Positions 28,101 through 41,786 of a DNA stretch of 64,000 bases are shown here, in pieces (within the stretch, counting starts at the first letter, position 1; every line of letters begins with the position of its first letter). Both the position numbers and the translations under genes were made by a program. Under the pieces are notes generated by a model, which saw only the letters and a program-made list of their open reading frames with translations, ran no database searches and had not been told where the DNA came from. The DNA is from Paramacrobiotus metropolitanus (lineage: Eukaryota > Tardigrada > Eutardigrada > Parachela > Macrobiotidae): contig NW_026570226.1 of the NCBI RefSeq assembly GCF_019649055.1, positions 496,001 through 560,000 of the forward strand, given 5' to 3'.

Positions 28101-29247
28101 CTCTAAACTATTTCCTCTATAAAAGTAATAATGTGTTAAATAAGATTGATTACAGCAGATACTCGTACACGAGTTGACTTTGATTTTTGAATGAAAGAAA
28201 TTTTAGCATGAAAGCAGGGCAACAGATTTGGTAAGTACGAAACAAAAGTATTGGCACCACGCTATTATAACAATACATAAACCCACCGGACCACCATAAA
28301 TTTTGTTAACTGCCATTAAAAGAATTATGCTACATTGAGTACACTCACTTCCATGCTGGCTACAAAAAAATCAGAATCTTTTCTTATTTTAACTAATAAA
28401 TCAGTTGCGAAGAGAAACTGTAAAATAAACTGTTCACGTAACCCAAATTTTTAAGGCATTAATGAAAGCACGCCTATGCAACTTCGATGGTAAAATGGCT
28501 GAAAAGGGGTTCATCATTCCAGTGTTTAAAAAACCACTATAATTTTTGCAAACTTTTTTAAAAACTAAATTTGCTATCCTTCGTTGTTGAATGTTACCGG
28601 CGCTGAGATACTAGTAGATTAACACAACTATTATGATCCCTATTCAACGTACTTTCGACCAGTTTTTTCAACAGGACTTTCATCACGATCTGGTGAGCGC
28701 TGTCTATGATGCTTGCGCTCAGGCGACTCGCGGGAAGTTTTGGCATTGTGCCGCTCTTCATAGTGCCGCTCAACGGACACCGACCGCGAGCGTCCCCGCT
28801 CCTTTCTACGTCGACGCTGCGGTGACCTGTCGAGCTGGTCATCGTGCCGTTTGCGATCATCCCTGTACAGATAGATTAAGAAATCTGCGCACAACAGATA
28901 AAATCTCTGCAGACCATCACCAAAGCCAACAGCCAGCAGAAGATCACACACAAGCCACTCAGACACACCACTGACACAGCTTCCCGGTCAACTTACACAG
29001 GACTTCGCTGACGGCGGTTCCGCTCATGTTCGTCCGGGGACGCACGACGGCGATCACCACGGCTGGCATCACCGTTACGTCGTGGTCTAGATGTCGACCG
29101 GCTGCGATCGCGTGGGCGCGTCGAACGGTGATTATTGTTACGGTGAGGAGAGCGGTCGCGCTCCTTCCGATCACTTTTAGCGTGGCTGGTATCGGATCTT
29201 TTTCGATCATAACCCGAATTTCTACTTTTGCCATCCATTGTCATCAT
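25138..29247 (-). CDS. CDK12: Cyclin-dependent kinase 12 (CDK12/13 family)
   Basis: CDK12 with cyclin K phosphorylates the RNA polymerase II C-terminal domain during elongation. Exons (minus strand): 28997-29247, 28653-28862, 27271-27765, 26854-26996, 26618-26791, 26297-26486, 26070-26231, 25782-25982, 25578-25733 and 25138-25384; every phase matches, 742 residues. The N-terminal 270 residues are Arg/Ser/Asp/His-rich, an RS-like domain for nuclear speckles. The kinase has the P-loop [13 protein letters not shown], the cyclin helix [11 protein letters not shown] (PITAIRE-type), [15 protein letters not shown], the T-loop [15 protein letters not shown], and the family-specific tail [13 protein letters not shown]. 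The protein is much shorter than human CDK12 because the disordered flanks are reduced. Two further in-frame ATGs (29244, 29238) could serve as start. CDK13 is the close alternative; invertebrates usually have one gene. Confidence 0.95.
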
Positions 29248-32200
29248 ACAATGCTGAGAGACGAAAACAACATCACAGAACGAGCATCAACTCCAGGCGA
29301 TCGGATTATTGTGGCTGGAAACGGAAAACCTACGACGGAAGCAACAATACCAGATATCAAAATTAAGTAAAAAAATAGCATACTACAGTTATAATTTTTG
29401 ATTATATCTTTTGTAGGCTACGGGATAACGGGAAATATGTACAGTAATCTCGTTGACACGGGTGGATACTATCAAGGTCTATGAACTCCATTCGCTAAAG
29501 GTGAAATGAAAAATCATGTCTAAAAGTAAAATTCAACCTCTATCTTTTTAGTAATTTCAATTCGCTCCAGATTAAAAATATCACGACAATACATCAAGCT
29601 CAAAGGTAAAAAGTTGCTCTACCTAATATCATATAAAAAGCAGGACGACTGCTTTGTAATTACGTTCCAAGCTAAAATATCTTTTAGAATTAAAATTAAT
29701 CTGTAAGCGGAAGAAGGAGAAAACTGACTCCTCCACCTTCTGCCATAAGAAACTAATTGTAAGCTATAACACATGGATATTTCAAAACCGGAAACAATTA
29801 TTTTTAGGAAAAATGCAACACCCACTGGCAACAACATTTATGATATGTAACACAGTAAGACTAACACAATCAATAAACAGTTATTAAGCAAAATAAGAAA
29901 AGAAAGCTAATAAGAGGCATTTTCAATTTTAGGACAGAAAATGCTTTCAACAAAACCATGAATTGCCATTTTTCAGCTTGACCATGCGCATTATTCCCAT
30001 CTTACTTACGTCACACATCCCGTAAATCCAGTTTTGATCTGAATCGCTAGCTACTCAGCGGAACCACTGATACAAAAGAAACACCTACGATAACGTATAA
30101 CATTAACTTCGTAAAGCAAATTAAAACAGGGCCAAATAAAAAATATAGTAAATTGGGGTAAAATTTTAAGCCCAAAGGGTCCATTGTTAACCAAGCATAA
30201 GAATGTGCTTCTACATTTTAAGTACAGCGCAGTGTACAGATACACCAATGGCCTCAAGTCACCTAACGCGCTGGCAACATTACGGTACTCACCAATACCA
30301 TTTGTCTGCACAAAACGTTGAAATTTCGAACAAATAACTTTTAAACGGGAAAACAATCACAAAGGAAGAGTCCAAAGGAAACTTGGGCACTAATAAGGAG
30401 ATCAAAGTTAAACAAAAATTCGAAGTCTTCGAGTTTCATACTACTACTGTTGGGCTCCATCTTTCGCATGCACATGTATGTGATGTCTCGGTTCCTTGCA
30501 AAGGACGTGTGTTTTCGTCCGATTTAAAGGCAGACGCAGTGAGTCATAAAACGAGCTAGCCGCTAGAGGTTTGCCGTCGCTATAGTAGACTTCAAGCTTC
30601 AAGCCTTTGCACTCGGAGCCCAAGTTCAGAAATCTGCTCAACTTTTACGTCGGTCTGCACACAGATGCAGACTTAACACTATGTATGAAAAGAAGAAGAC
30701 TAGTCTTCGCATAGGAATAGTGTTAACGTCTTGTTTTTGCTTTGTCTATGGAGATTTGTAACCAAAATGTTACGCGCCTTTGATTCGCCCATTTTAGGGG
30801 AGTGGGTTAGTGTTTTCCGGAGGGCAAAATCCTGCAGAGCGCAGTGAGTCATCCATACATAAAGATACTGTATACGTTATGCATACAAAGACTAAGTATA
30901 TACGGCTTGTTTTTGAATGGTTAATACTTTTTAAGAGTGTAGTTTAGCATTGCTGGCAGTGTAACTGTGCAACCATCCACAGTTGGTTTAGTTACTTAAG
31001 TAAGCCGCTTACCGCTGGTTGCGTTCCACACTCCATCGAATGAAACGCTAGCTTTGTGTGTTATCGACTCATTCAATTTTGCTAAATCACCCAAGCATGG
31101 ACTTTGTAAGGATATTAGCAGTCACATTTAACGCAAAAGCCAAAAGCATTTAGCTGTTTTTCTAATTTAGAATTTGTTTTTGCTGAGTGTTTTTAGAACA
31201 TGCTGAATTTCTAATTTTAAATTTTCTAATTTAGAACTTGCCTTTTCATTTAAAACCGGTCAAGGAAAAATTCTGATTGCCGGTTCCCGAACACCATAAA
31301 AACTGAAGGCGGTGGCTGTAGAGTAAAACGTACAAAATCGATTTTGCATTCTAATCAATTACTCAAAATGAACTTAAACGTTTCATAAGCGTGATTCCGC
31401 ATGTTTTAAAATTTCTTGGAAGCGACAAAAGTTGTCACAGAAAGCAGCATGTTCTAAATTTTTGAAGTTGGATTGTTTTAAATAATGACTGATCGAGCCA
31501 CAAGAGTTGGAGTCATCTTGCAAGTACGAGAAAAACAACCAGCCGTGAGAAACTGCATTAAACCGTCGCCTGTTTGCGATTGCGTCAGTTACAGTGGCAG
31601 TAACAGTGCACCTGTTAACGGGTTTTTTCAAAATATCAAATTTTTAGTTTTGGTTCAATCCACACCAAAGGGGCTAGTTTCAATATTTCAGGCAGGAAAT
31701 GGGTGCTAAAATGAGCACATTCTCATTCCAGCAGCACGCTGCTGGAATGAAAATCTACTAAAATTCGTAACTTTGTTATTTTCCGTGTTGAATTTTTTTA
31801 TATGCGCTTAAGAAATTTAAAATAATATATACTATTAGGAAGAATAACTGATTTTCTGGTTTGATCTCAAGGTTTGGCACTCAGAGCATACGTGCTTAGC
31901 ATAGCCGCCTATGAAAAATCTCGAATTAGTCTTCCATAGACAGGTACTTATGTTAGCAGCAAAGGCTCACAGTGAATAACCCGAAAACAACTGAGAATCA
32001 GTTTTTGTTGCCTAACGCTATGCGTTATTTTGTATTTTTTAAGCTTATACAAAAGAATTTAACACTAAAATTTACAAAATTACGAATTTTTGAAGATTTT
32101 TATTCCAGCAGCGTGCTCCATGGACCGCCGCACGCGTACTTCAGCTATGTTGCTGCTAGACAGCTGGCAAAATTTTGCCAGCGGCCCAGCAGTATGGCAA

Positions 32201-33016
32201 ACAAAATCAACAATAAATTTAAGAAATAAGAATGGACTGCTTTGTAAATAGTCTGCTCTCGTCGTACATTGTATAGTACTTAACTACCCTCCAAAATTAT
32301 TGCAGAACAGGTGCGTGTCACAATTTGGTTACTGACTCCCGTACACTGTTCAGAAACAAGCCGTATAATTATAGACTATAGAAAGTCTCATGTGTTCTCG
32401 ATATATACCACGACCGACGGAACTATTTCCGCGAGGAAATGCCACGAAGTGTTTTTCATCTTTTTTAAGATTTGTAATTCTGTCAACTTCCAATAACATT
32501 TATTTACGGTTTCGACTGTCTGGAGGAAATGTATTATAATAAACTATTATTCCTTGGTTTTCAGAGTTGTCGATAAACAAGTTATCATTTTAATAAATGT
32601 GTTGTTTTTAAAATATTACGTTCATGCATGCAGCTGCTTGAACTTCAGCCTTGCTTCGTTCAGCGCTGGGACTAGCAGCTAGGTACATCACTACATCCTT
32701 ACAGGTACCATTTGCTTATAGACAGTTATAGTTGTAGGTCGTTGTTGCCAATCGGGTACTCGTTGCGAAAATTCGACGTTTCCACCTGGCCCAGTCGGCC
32801 CAAAGTCCCAAGAGTGAAGCCGTCAGGGATCGCTTTCACGACTGAAGTTATCATCCTCCGTATTTGATCATTCCTCGTTGAACACCAGTTCAGTAAGTAA
32901 TAAGTTGTAAGCAGTTAGTTCATTGTCTCAGCCTTTTCGCATTTCTGTTATAAAACTCATTCGACAGCATCTACTATACCGAAGTGTTCTGACTGTTTTT
33001 GATTGCAGGGTAAAAT
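29248..33016. other. Long intergenic region between CDK12 and SNRPC
   Basis: It contains the CDK12 promoter side and the SNRPC 5' region. An ORF at 30444-30641 (-) reads protein-like (LKLEVYYSDGKPLAASSF) but has no ATG and no recognisable family; it could be one exon. A 28-bp near-palindrome lies at 31723-31750. Just before SNRPC, a donor (GTAAGT near 32894) and an acceptor (TTGCAG ending 33008) suggest a 5' UTR intron. Nothing else is recognised. Confidence 0.4.
31723..31750. repeat. Short near-perfect palindrome
   Basis: Arms TCATTCCAGCAG and CTGCTGGAATGA flank a 4-nt centre. A partial copy of the arm (ATTCCAGCAGCGTGCTC) occurs near 32102, in sequence of no evident function. Confidence 0.7.
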
Positions 33017-33421
33017 ATGGGCCGTTATTATTGTGATTACTGTGATGCGTATCTCACGCACGATTCCCCATCAGTGCGCAAGACTCACTGTAGTGGTCGG
33101 AAACACAAAGACAATGTTAAAATCTATTATCAGAAATGGATGGAAGAACAAGCCAAAAAGTTGTTAGAAACAACGCAAAAGGGTCGTCCCGGTGGCGTTC
33201 CAATGGCCTTTGGGCCACCTCCGGGAATGGCATTTCCTCCCGGATTCCGACCGCCCGGAATGCCGTTTCCGGGAGGGCCTCCGATGATGCCACCAGGAGC
33301 GGGAATGCGGCCGCCGATGAATATGCCTCCAGGGGGTCCGTATCCGTTTCCACAAGGCCCTCCGCCTGGAATGATGCAACCAGGACCAATGCCTGGCGGC
33401 GGTGGAATGCCGATTCGCTGA
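33017..33421 (+). CDS. SNRPC: U1 small nuclear ribonucleoprotein C
   Basis: U1-C is part of the U1 snRNP and stabilises pairing of U1 RNA with the 5' splice site. One exon encodes 134 residues. The N-terminus has the U1-C zinc finger: [20 protein letters not shown] then [12 protein letters not shown] (C-X2-C...H-X5-H), almost identical to the human protein. The helix [13 protein letters not shown] follows. The remainder is the usual Pro/Gly/Met-rich tail, ending [11 protein letters not shown] 33017 lies 8 nt after a probable acceptor, so the intron is in the 5' UTR. Confidence 0.97.
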   Translation: MGRYYCDYCDAYLTHDSPSVRKTHCSGRKHKDNVKIYYQKWMEEQAKKLLETTQKGRPGGVPMAFGPPPGMAFPPGFRPPGMPFPGGPPMMPPGAGMRPPMNMPPGGPYPFPQGPPPGMMQPGPMPGGGGMPIR

Positions 33422-34140
33422 GGATTATCAGCATATGGCCCTCATTCTGCCTGATTCTGTAATTCTGTAGTGCTAGAATTCCTCTGGGAGTTACGTAGTA
33501 ACTGAAGCATTTTGTAAACGATGCCATTTCCGGCCGTGCAATTTCTCGGGCTTATTATAATATTATTCTTGTATTTTTTTCGTGTTTGGCGATACGAGTG
33601 ATAGAGCTGCAAGTTTTCGTTTGTACTTTTTGAGTTCTCGTACGCAAAATTAGCTGTTCCAGTGTATAAATGATAAACGTATTAAACCGAATAAGCGTTG
33701 AATATGTTGAGATTTCTTGACAAGGCGAAGTATTGGTAAAATCAAGCAAGGTCTCTGATATACCTTGATAAAAGTTTACGTGATAGCCGTTGTTAATCGG
33801 ACTTGCATTGAGTTAGGTACATCGTGAATTTGCGTATTTCTAGCCGGCAATGGCATGATTTTTCAAAATCTGGGATATTCAGAATATCATATTCTTTAGC
33901 CGACTAACAGCAACACTACAGAATAACCTCACCCGATCAGCATTATGTATTGGCTTAATTTGGCTGAACGCTCATCGAAATTTGGAGAAATTATTTAACG
34001 GAAGAAACGGATAAAGAACTCCAAACTATGTATTATACAAAACCTGCAGAATCTAAGCTGTGGAAGCTCCATGCACTAATCAGTTCCCCAGAATCGTAAA
34101 ATTTGCAAGAAGTCACATCGGACTATAAAAAATTTACTGT
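33422..34140. other. Short intergenic region between convergent genes
   Basis: Holds the 3' UTRs of SNRPC (+) and MRPL19 (-). No other feature is seen. Confidence 0.4.
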
Positions 34141-35213
34141 TCATTTCTCCTTAGGCTTCCGCTTTTCAAAACGCCCATTATTAAATTCAAAGACATCTTT
34201 GAACGCAATTTCTTGATCCTCCAGGACAATCTGCTTGCGGTATTTTTTCATCAAATCAAATCTCTCCCACGCATGCGGTGCCATCGTCTTGGGAGTTCTC
34301 CTACTTCGCCAGTTCGGCAGATTAACATCAAACACCAATCCCTTGAACGCATACTGCTCCCATCTCGTTGTCCACGGAAGAGGATTCAATTTGACCACAG
34401 TTTCATTGAGGGGTATGGGTGCACCTTCTGGATGTGGCTGGTAATCCAAATCGAACGGAAACGTGCTGAATTCCGCCGGCGCATCGCGGAGATAAAACAG
34501 CTGATCATCCAAGCGACGCTCCAAGCGCAGCACTTCAATTTTTCGCACTGTTGGATTGTACATGTGATATCTAAGGCACGACAAAAAACAGAGTCAGCAT
34601 TCACACGAAAATAATTAACGAAATGGATTTTGTGGAAAACAATCTGAGCAACGACCGAAGACCAAAGTCGAAACTTCTCTAGTTTCTAAAACACTCTCAA
34701 CAGAGTCAATCAGGTAAACTACTACTAAGTACTACTGTACACAAATTCTCACTTGATCTCCACCGCAGTGCCATCTACATGGTTTCTCAGGACGAAGCAC
34801 GATTCCAGTCCGGGACAACCACGATATAAACAAATCCCCACAAATCGGTTGGTTTTTGTTGGTGAATGAGGATCGGATGTTGTTACGGCCATTATGGATC
34901 CCGGATAAAATTCCGGAATGTGCAGCTGAGTTCTTCGACGCATCATATCCTGGCGTTCTAGCTTCTCGGATAGGTAATTTCTCTTTTTTGGATCGATATT
35001 AGGCAGAAACTCAGGGTATATAAACCTGAAGCTAGCGGGAATTTCGGGAGTCCGTTGAGAAAGTGGAGGAATTACTTCAACATCTTTTTCGTCTTTCTTT
35101 AGGACAGCTCTAGCCGATTTTGAGGCGAGAATGCTTTCAGAGCGGCGGCAAATTCCGACCAGATTGTGCGGTCTGACGAGAAGTACATGCGTAAAACGCT
35201 GCAAAGGATTCAT
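34141..35213 (-). CDS. MRPL19: Mitochondrial ribosomal protein L19 (bL19m)
   Basis: This is a component of the mitochondrial large ribosomal subunit. Two coding exons, 34753-35213 and 34141-34570 (minus strand), give 296 residues, close to the human length. Family landmarks: IPEFYPGSIMAVT, NRFVGICLYRG, FVLRNHVDGTAVEI, then YNPTVRKIEVLRLERRLDD and LFYLRDAPAEFSTF, and a basic C-terminus. The first 40 residues (MNPLQRFTHVLLVRPHNLVG) are basic and amphipathic, suiting a mitochondrial targeting peptide. An acceptor 8 nt before the ATG implies a 5' UTR intron. Confidence 0.94.
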
Positions 35214-35575
35214 TCTTACACCTGAAAGGCTGGATTCTGGTGGAGTCAATGCGTTCCCGGATATCGAAAGATACGCCGTCGGTGAGATTCCTTAGCAAAA
35301 CATCTGGCTGCGAGCCTGTCTCAAGCGGCAGCCGTTCACAGTTTAAGACCAGACTGCAAACAATCCACATACAGATTCGACAAACCAATTCAAATATCTG
35401 TTATTAGTTATTACTGTACTGTGCGACTAACAGGCAAAAGTACCAAAGATAAAAAAACATCCAAAAATGCATAATAATTGAAAAATAAAATAGAAGAGAA
35501 AATGAAAACAGTCGCCGAGCCGGCCACCATGGTATCTGTTAACTGGAATTGGAAGTGTGAGCACTGCATTCGTCA

Positions 35576-35654
35576 ATGGTATTGGAAGGACTTTCCAAAG
35601 TCGATACCGCCGCGTATGGTATTGAAGGACTTTCCAAAGTCGATACCGCCGCGT
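35576..35654. repeat. Two tandem copies of a 40-bp unit upstream of beta-tubulin 2
   Basis: The unit beginning ATGGTATTG and ending ACCGCCGCGT occurs at 35576-35615 and again at 35616-35654, differing by one deleted G. Each copy contains GGACTTTCC. It lies about 180 bp before the beta-tubulin ATG at 35830, so it may be part of the promoter. Confidence 0.9.
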
Positions 35655-35829
35655 AAAACTCAAATTTTTTTCTTTCAGTTATCACAGCACTTCTTCAGGC
35701 AACTTCGAAATTTTTGCAGTGCATAGCAACCGCTTTGGTGATCAACGGCCGGCACGTCGTTAAAATTTCGTTGATTTCCACTTTGCAACTATTTTTATAC
35801 CCTTCTTTTTCTAACACTAAAAATTTAAG

Positions 35830-38250
<2,421 letters not shown>

Positions 38251-38268
38251 TGGCGCCCATCAGTTCGA
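38251..38268 (+). other. Candidate tRNA primer-binding site
   Basis: TGGCGCCC follows the end of the LTR-derived sequence. This octamer is the usual start of primer-binding sites complementary to a tRNA 3' end (CCA plus acceptor stem) in gypsy-type elements. The following bases do not clearly match a known tRNA, and the junction is a blurred consensus, so the primer tRNA cannot be named. Confidence 0.45.
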
Positions 38269-38916
38269 ACCTTTCCTAAGGCCTAGCTAAGTAAACATGT
38301 GAAATTGTGCGAGTTGATATTTCCCAGGTGCTCAGTCCGGGTGTTCGGTACCGACTGGACGGATGTCCTGAACTAACTGACTGGAATTATTAATTAAGTG
38401 CCGTACTAGGCGACATGGGTTGGTGGTGACCATTCTGCCTGTGCCTGCGACCCACGACAAAACCTAATTGTCCGGGAGCGCTCTGGCTGGACTGTGCAGT
38501 TTGTCCTGCCAGCCGATCGATGCAGGGTTAACCTGTAGATCGATCTTGAGCACAAATGTCCTAATTTACTGTAGGGACTCAATTCTCCTGGCCAGAGATT
38601 GATGTTCCCGAATTATTCTTAAGCCAGCGAACAGACGTGTTCCTGGTAAATCTGAAGCAGGTTGCGCAACAAACTGCGAGCAGGAAAGAGAATTTGCTGA
38701 ATTGCTAAGCATGTTTATGCATACAGTGCACACAAGTCTTGAGCGTAGCTAGAAGCCTTCAGTGCTCTGAGCTTAAAAAGAGTATCAGTGCAACGAACAC
38801 TGAGAACAAAGGGCGTAGCTGATATCCGTGAAACAAAAGAAGTTTCTCGGCTAGTTAAAAGATTTCAGTGCAACGAGCGTGAACAAACGAGCGAAGTGAA
38901 GTGAAAAAACCTAACA

Positions 38917-41290
38917 ATGGAAAATTCGAAAAGCACGGCGTCAAAAGCCGTGCACCGAAGTTTACGCGACAGGCAGTGAAGCAGGTGCAGCAGAGCTGAT
39001 ACCGGATAAGTTTATCGTGCCAATTGGCGTTAAAATCGAAGCATTCCTGAATGAACTGAATGTTGCAGTCCCTAAATCTGGGATATGTGGCAAAGATTTC
39101 GTAACTTACGACAATGATGAGGCCAAATGGGAAAGCCGCCGACAGGTTGGCGAGTGTGGTTGAGCACAGAGAGCTGCCACAAAATATTACAAAACTGTTC
39201 ACAGTTGAAGCATATAAAGCTGCTATGCAGAAGTTTAATGCGCAAGTGCAAGCTGTGCAAACAGCAGCTGCAGATGCGTATGAAAATGCTGGTGAAACGG
39301 TGGAAAAGGTTGTCTCTCCTTTGCTTTTGTACAGCATAAAGCAAAGCAGGAAGTTGATAACACGGCTGCCACTAATATCGAAAAAGATATGAATGCGAGT
39401 ATTATTGATGAAGATGTGCCAACTGGTGGGGTTGAGCCGCTGTCAGCAGAGCCGTTTCAAATACGTAGTACAGTGGCTACAGGCAATTACGATGAGTTGA
39501 ATAAAACGTTGGATGTGATCCATCCGTTACATGCCGCTGTAAGGCAGTTTACTTTGGATCAAGAGCAGTTTGACAATACGGTTCTGTCATGGGAAAACAG
39601 AATTGAGAACGAAAAAGACCTTAACGAAATGAAAGAGATCGCTAAAGCCGGTCTGAATACAACTGAAGAAATGCACATGAAGTTTGTTAAGGCTAAAACG
39701 TGGTGTCATACTTTAAGTGATGACAACGATGCCTTGAAGGAGGATGTGAAAAAGCGTGACGATGAAATAAATGATTTAAAAGAAAAAATTAAGAAGCACG
39801 ATGAAGAGTGCAAAGAAAACGTGAAAAAGTTGAATACTGATATCTTTGATTTACGTACTCAAAACGACAAAAACAAAGATGAAGTGGACCGTGTACGTAA
39901 TACAAACAAAAACCTGGAAAAGCAGTGCCATGATTCAATGGTCAACAGTGGTAAACTGCAACGTGACTTTATACGTGCGCAGAGAGAACGTGACGATCTG
40001 CAAGTTAAACTAAAGGCAGAAGAATCGCGAGTCGATGCAGAACTGAAAAGAACGTGACGACCTTCAAGGTCAATGGATATGCATCGAAGATGAGTTCGAT
40101 AAAGCGAAAACGCGTGAAAAACGGCTAGCAGAGTGGGAGGCCAGGCTGCAGCAGTGGGAAAACAGTCTGAAAACAAAAGGTGGAACTGTCAGTGGTCAGA
40201 CTGAATCCGGTACATACGAGTACTTTTGAACGGGAAGCGACCTTTGATGCAGCACCAAAGCTGACATCTGGTCAGCAGTCACAGGCGTATGCAAGTCGTC
40301 GGGTGGAGTTTAACGAAACCCAACGTAACCGTGATTATGTACCCGTGCGCGTAAACGACGTCGTACCGTACGAGTTAATTGAACGCAGTATAGCGTTAAT
40401 GGAGAAATTTGATAAAAGTGGTAAAAGTACAAAAGAAAAGACCCATTACCCGCAAAATTATAAGGGTACACAAGAAAGCGGGAAAGTGGAAAAGTTTATA
40501 CTTGACTGCGAGCGCTGTCAAGACTTGAACGGTTGGGATGACAAACAGCTAATTGATAAGGCCTTGTCAAACTCACTGAAGGATGATGCGTATCTGTGGT
40601 ATGCAGACCACAAGAAGAAAAACCAGATAAAGACTGGAAGTACTGGAAGGAGTACTTCTAAGTCACTTCTCATCGGAGAGTGATCCCGCTGAAATACGGC
40701 AGGCAATGTACGCCCGTGTATTTACTGACGCGCATACGGTAAACTCATACGTGGATGGTTACCTAAACTGGTTCAACACATTGGGAACAAGTGAAGAAGA
40801 GCGTGTGTCAATCCTTATTCAAGGATTAAGACCGCATAGATGGCGCTGGTTTGAAAAGTTAACTGAGTCCAAACCAAAAACAGTTGAAGACGTGTGTACT
40901 CAGCTGAAGACGTTTTACAGCTTGAAGTCGCAACAAGTTGAATACAATAACACCAGGAATCAAAACAGCAACAGTTACAGTAATAACGGCAACCGTGGAC
41001 GCGGTGGATACCGCGGTAATAATAATCGTGGCCGTGGTGGCCGAGGCGGATACGGTAACTACCGCCAAAACTCTTATGAACAGTCTGGAAGTACGTACGA
41101 GAAAGGTGACAGTGTGAAAGCTGAAAATACTCAGAATAGCGGCCGACGGCCGTTCATGATCGGCAACGTTGAAATTGGCTTAAATAGGAGTGGAAAAATG
41201 ATGCCGGTCAGCTGATTTGCTTTAAGTGCCACGAGCTACACCCAGCAAAGTTTTGTACTTTCAAAGGCAAATTCAAAGAGGCGACACGTG
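38917..41290 (+). pseudogene. Retrotransposon gag (frameshifted)
   Basis: The reading begins at ATG 38917 and continues through frames at 39114-39392, 39389-40057, 40180-40683 and 40706-41215. The 39389-40057 part is a long charged coiled coil. The 40180-40930 part has Ty3-type capsid character (VEKFILDCERC, YLWYADHKKK, NSYVDGYLNWF). Near 40985-41070 is an RGG/GNN-rich stretch, and near 41220 a single zinc-knuckle-like motif CFKCHELHPAKFC with C-X2-C-X3-H-X4-C spacing (one residue short of the usual). Gag would coat the element's RNA. At least four frame changes interrupt it. Confidence 0.8.
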
Positions 41291-41480
41291 AACCGCCCGC
41301 GGACGTGTTAGCCCAGCACAACAGTAGAAGAGCGGAAGCCCGAGCAATGGAAGTATGTAAACTTGGCAAGGATGTGCAAGTGAATGCACTATCTGTAGAG
41401 CGTATGCAACAACTGTCACAGTTCCCAGATGCAGTAGAAAAGGGTTTGAAGTTGCATTACCAACTCTGGATGCACAAGCT

Positions 41481-41708
41481 GTGTACGTGATGTTAGCTAT
41501 GAATGACAATGATGAAGTGAAAACGTTGGTGGATACTGGCGCAAGTATCTCCATTATGCCAATACACATAGCGCTAATGTTGAATGTAAGCATTTTGAAA
41601 TGCCCAGCGCATGTGTCAGATGTAACGCTTAATACGGCGGCGAATGATATTACCGATATTGACCCATTGTGGTATTGTGCGTATCGAATTGTTTGGAATT
41701 GGTTATGA
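41481..41708 (+). pseudogene. Retrotransposon aspartic protease domain
   Basis: The frame contains LVDTGASISIMP, the DTGAS active-site motif of retropepsins, followed by typical spacing to the next strands. The ORF closes at 41708 while the related text continues in other frames, so it is frameshifted. The enzyme would process the gag and pol polyproteins. Confidence 0.85.
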
Positions 41709-41786
41709 ACATGCTGTATTAATCGATCCTAATACAAAGTCGACTTTGTACTACTGGGTACCGACTTTTGGACTGGTAAACCAGTT

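Noticed and set aside
28633-29370. Plus-strand ORFs at 28633-28974 and 29026-29370
   Set aside because: They are antisense to the Arg/Ser-rich first exons of CDK12; their composition is the complement of RS codons.
33117-33527. Overlapping ORFs on both strands of SNRPC
   Set aside because: The sense frame is a clear U1-C; the others come from its GC-rich Pro/Gly/Met codons.
35592-35600. GGACTTTCC as an NF-kB site
   Set aside because: It is one base short of the full consensus, and short motifs like this occur often by chance. Kept only as a remark on the tandem repeat.
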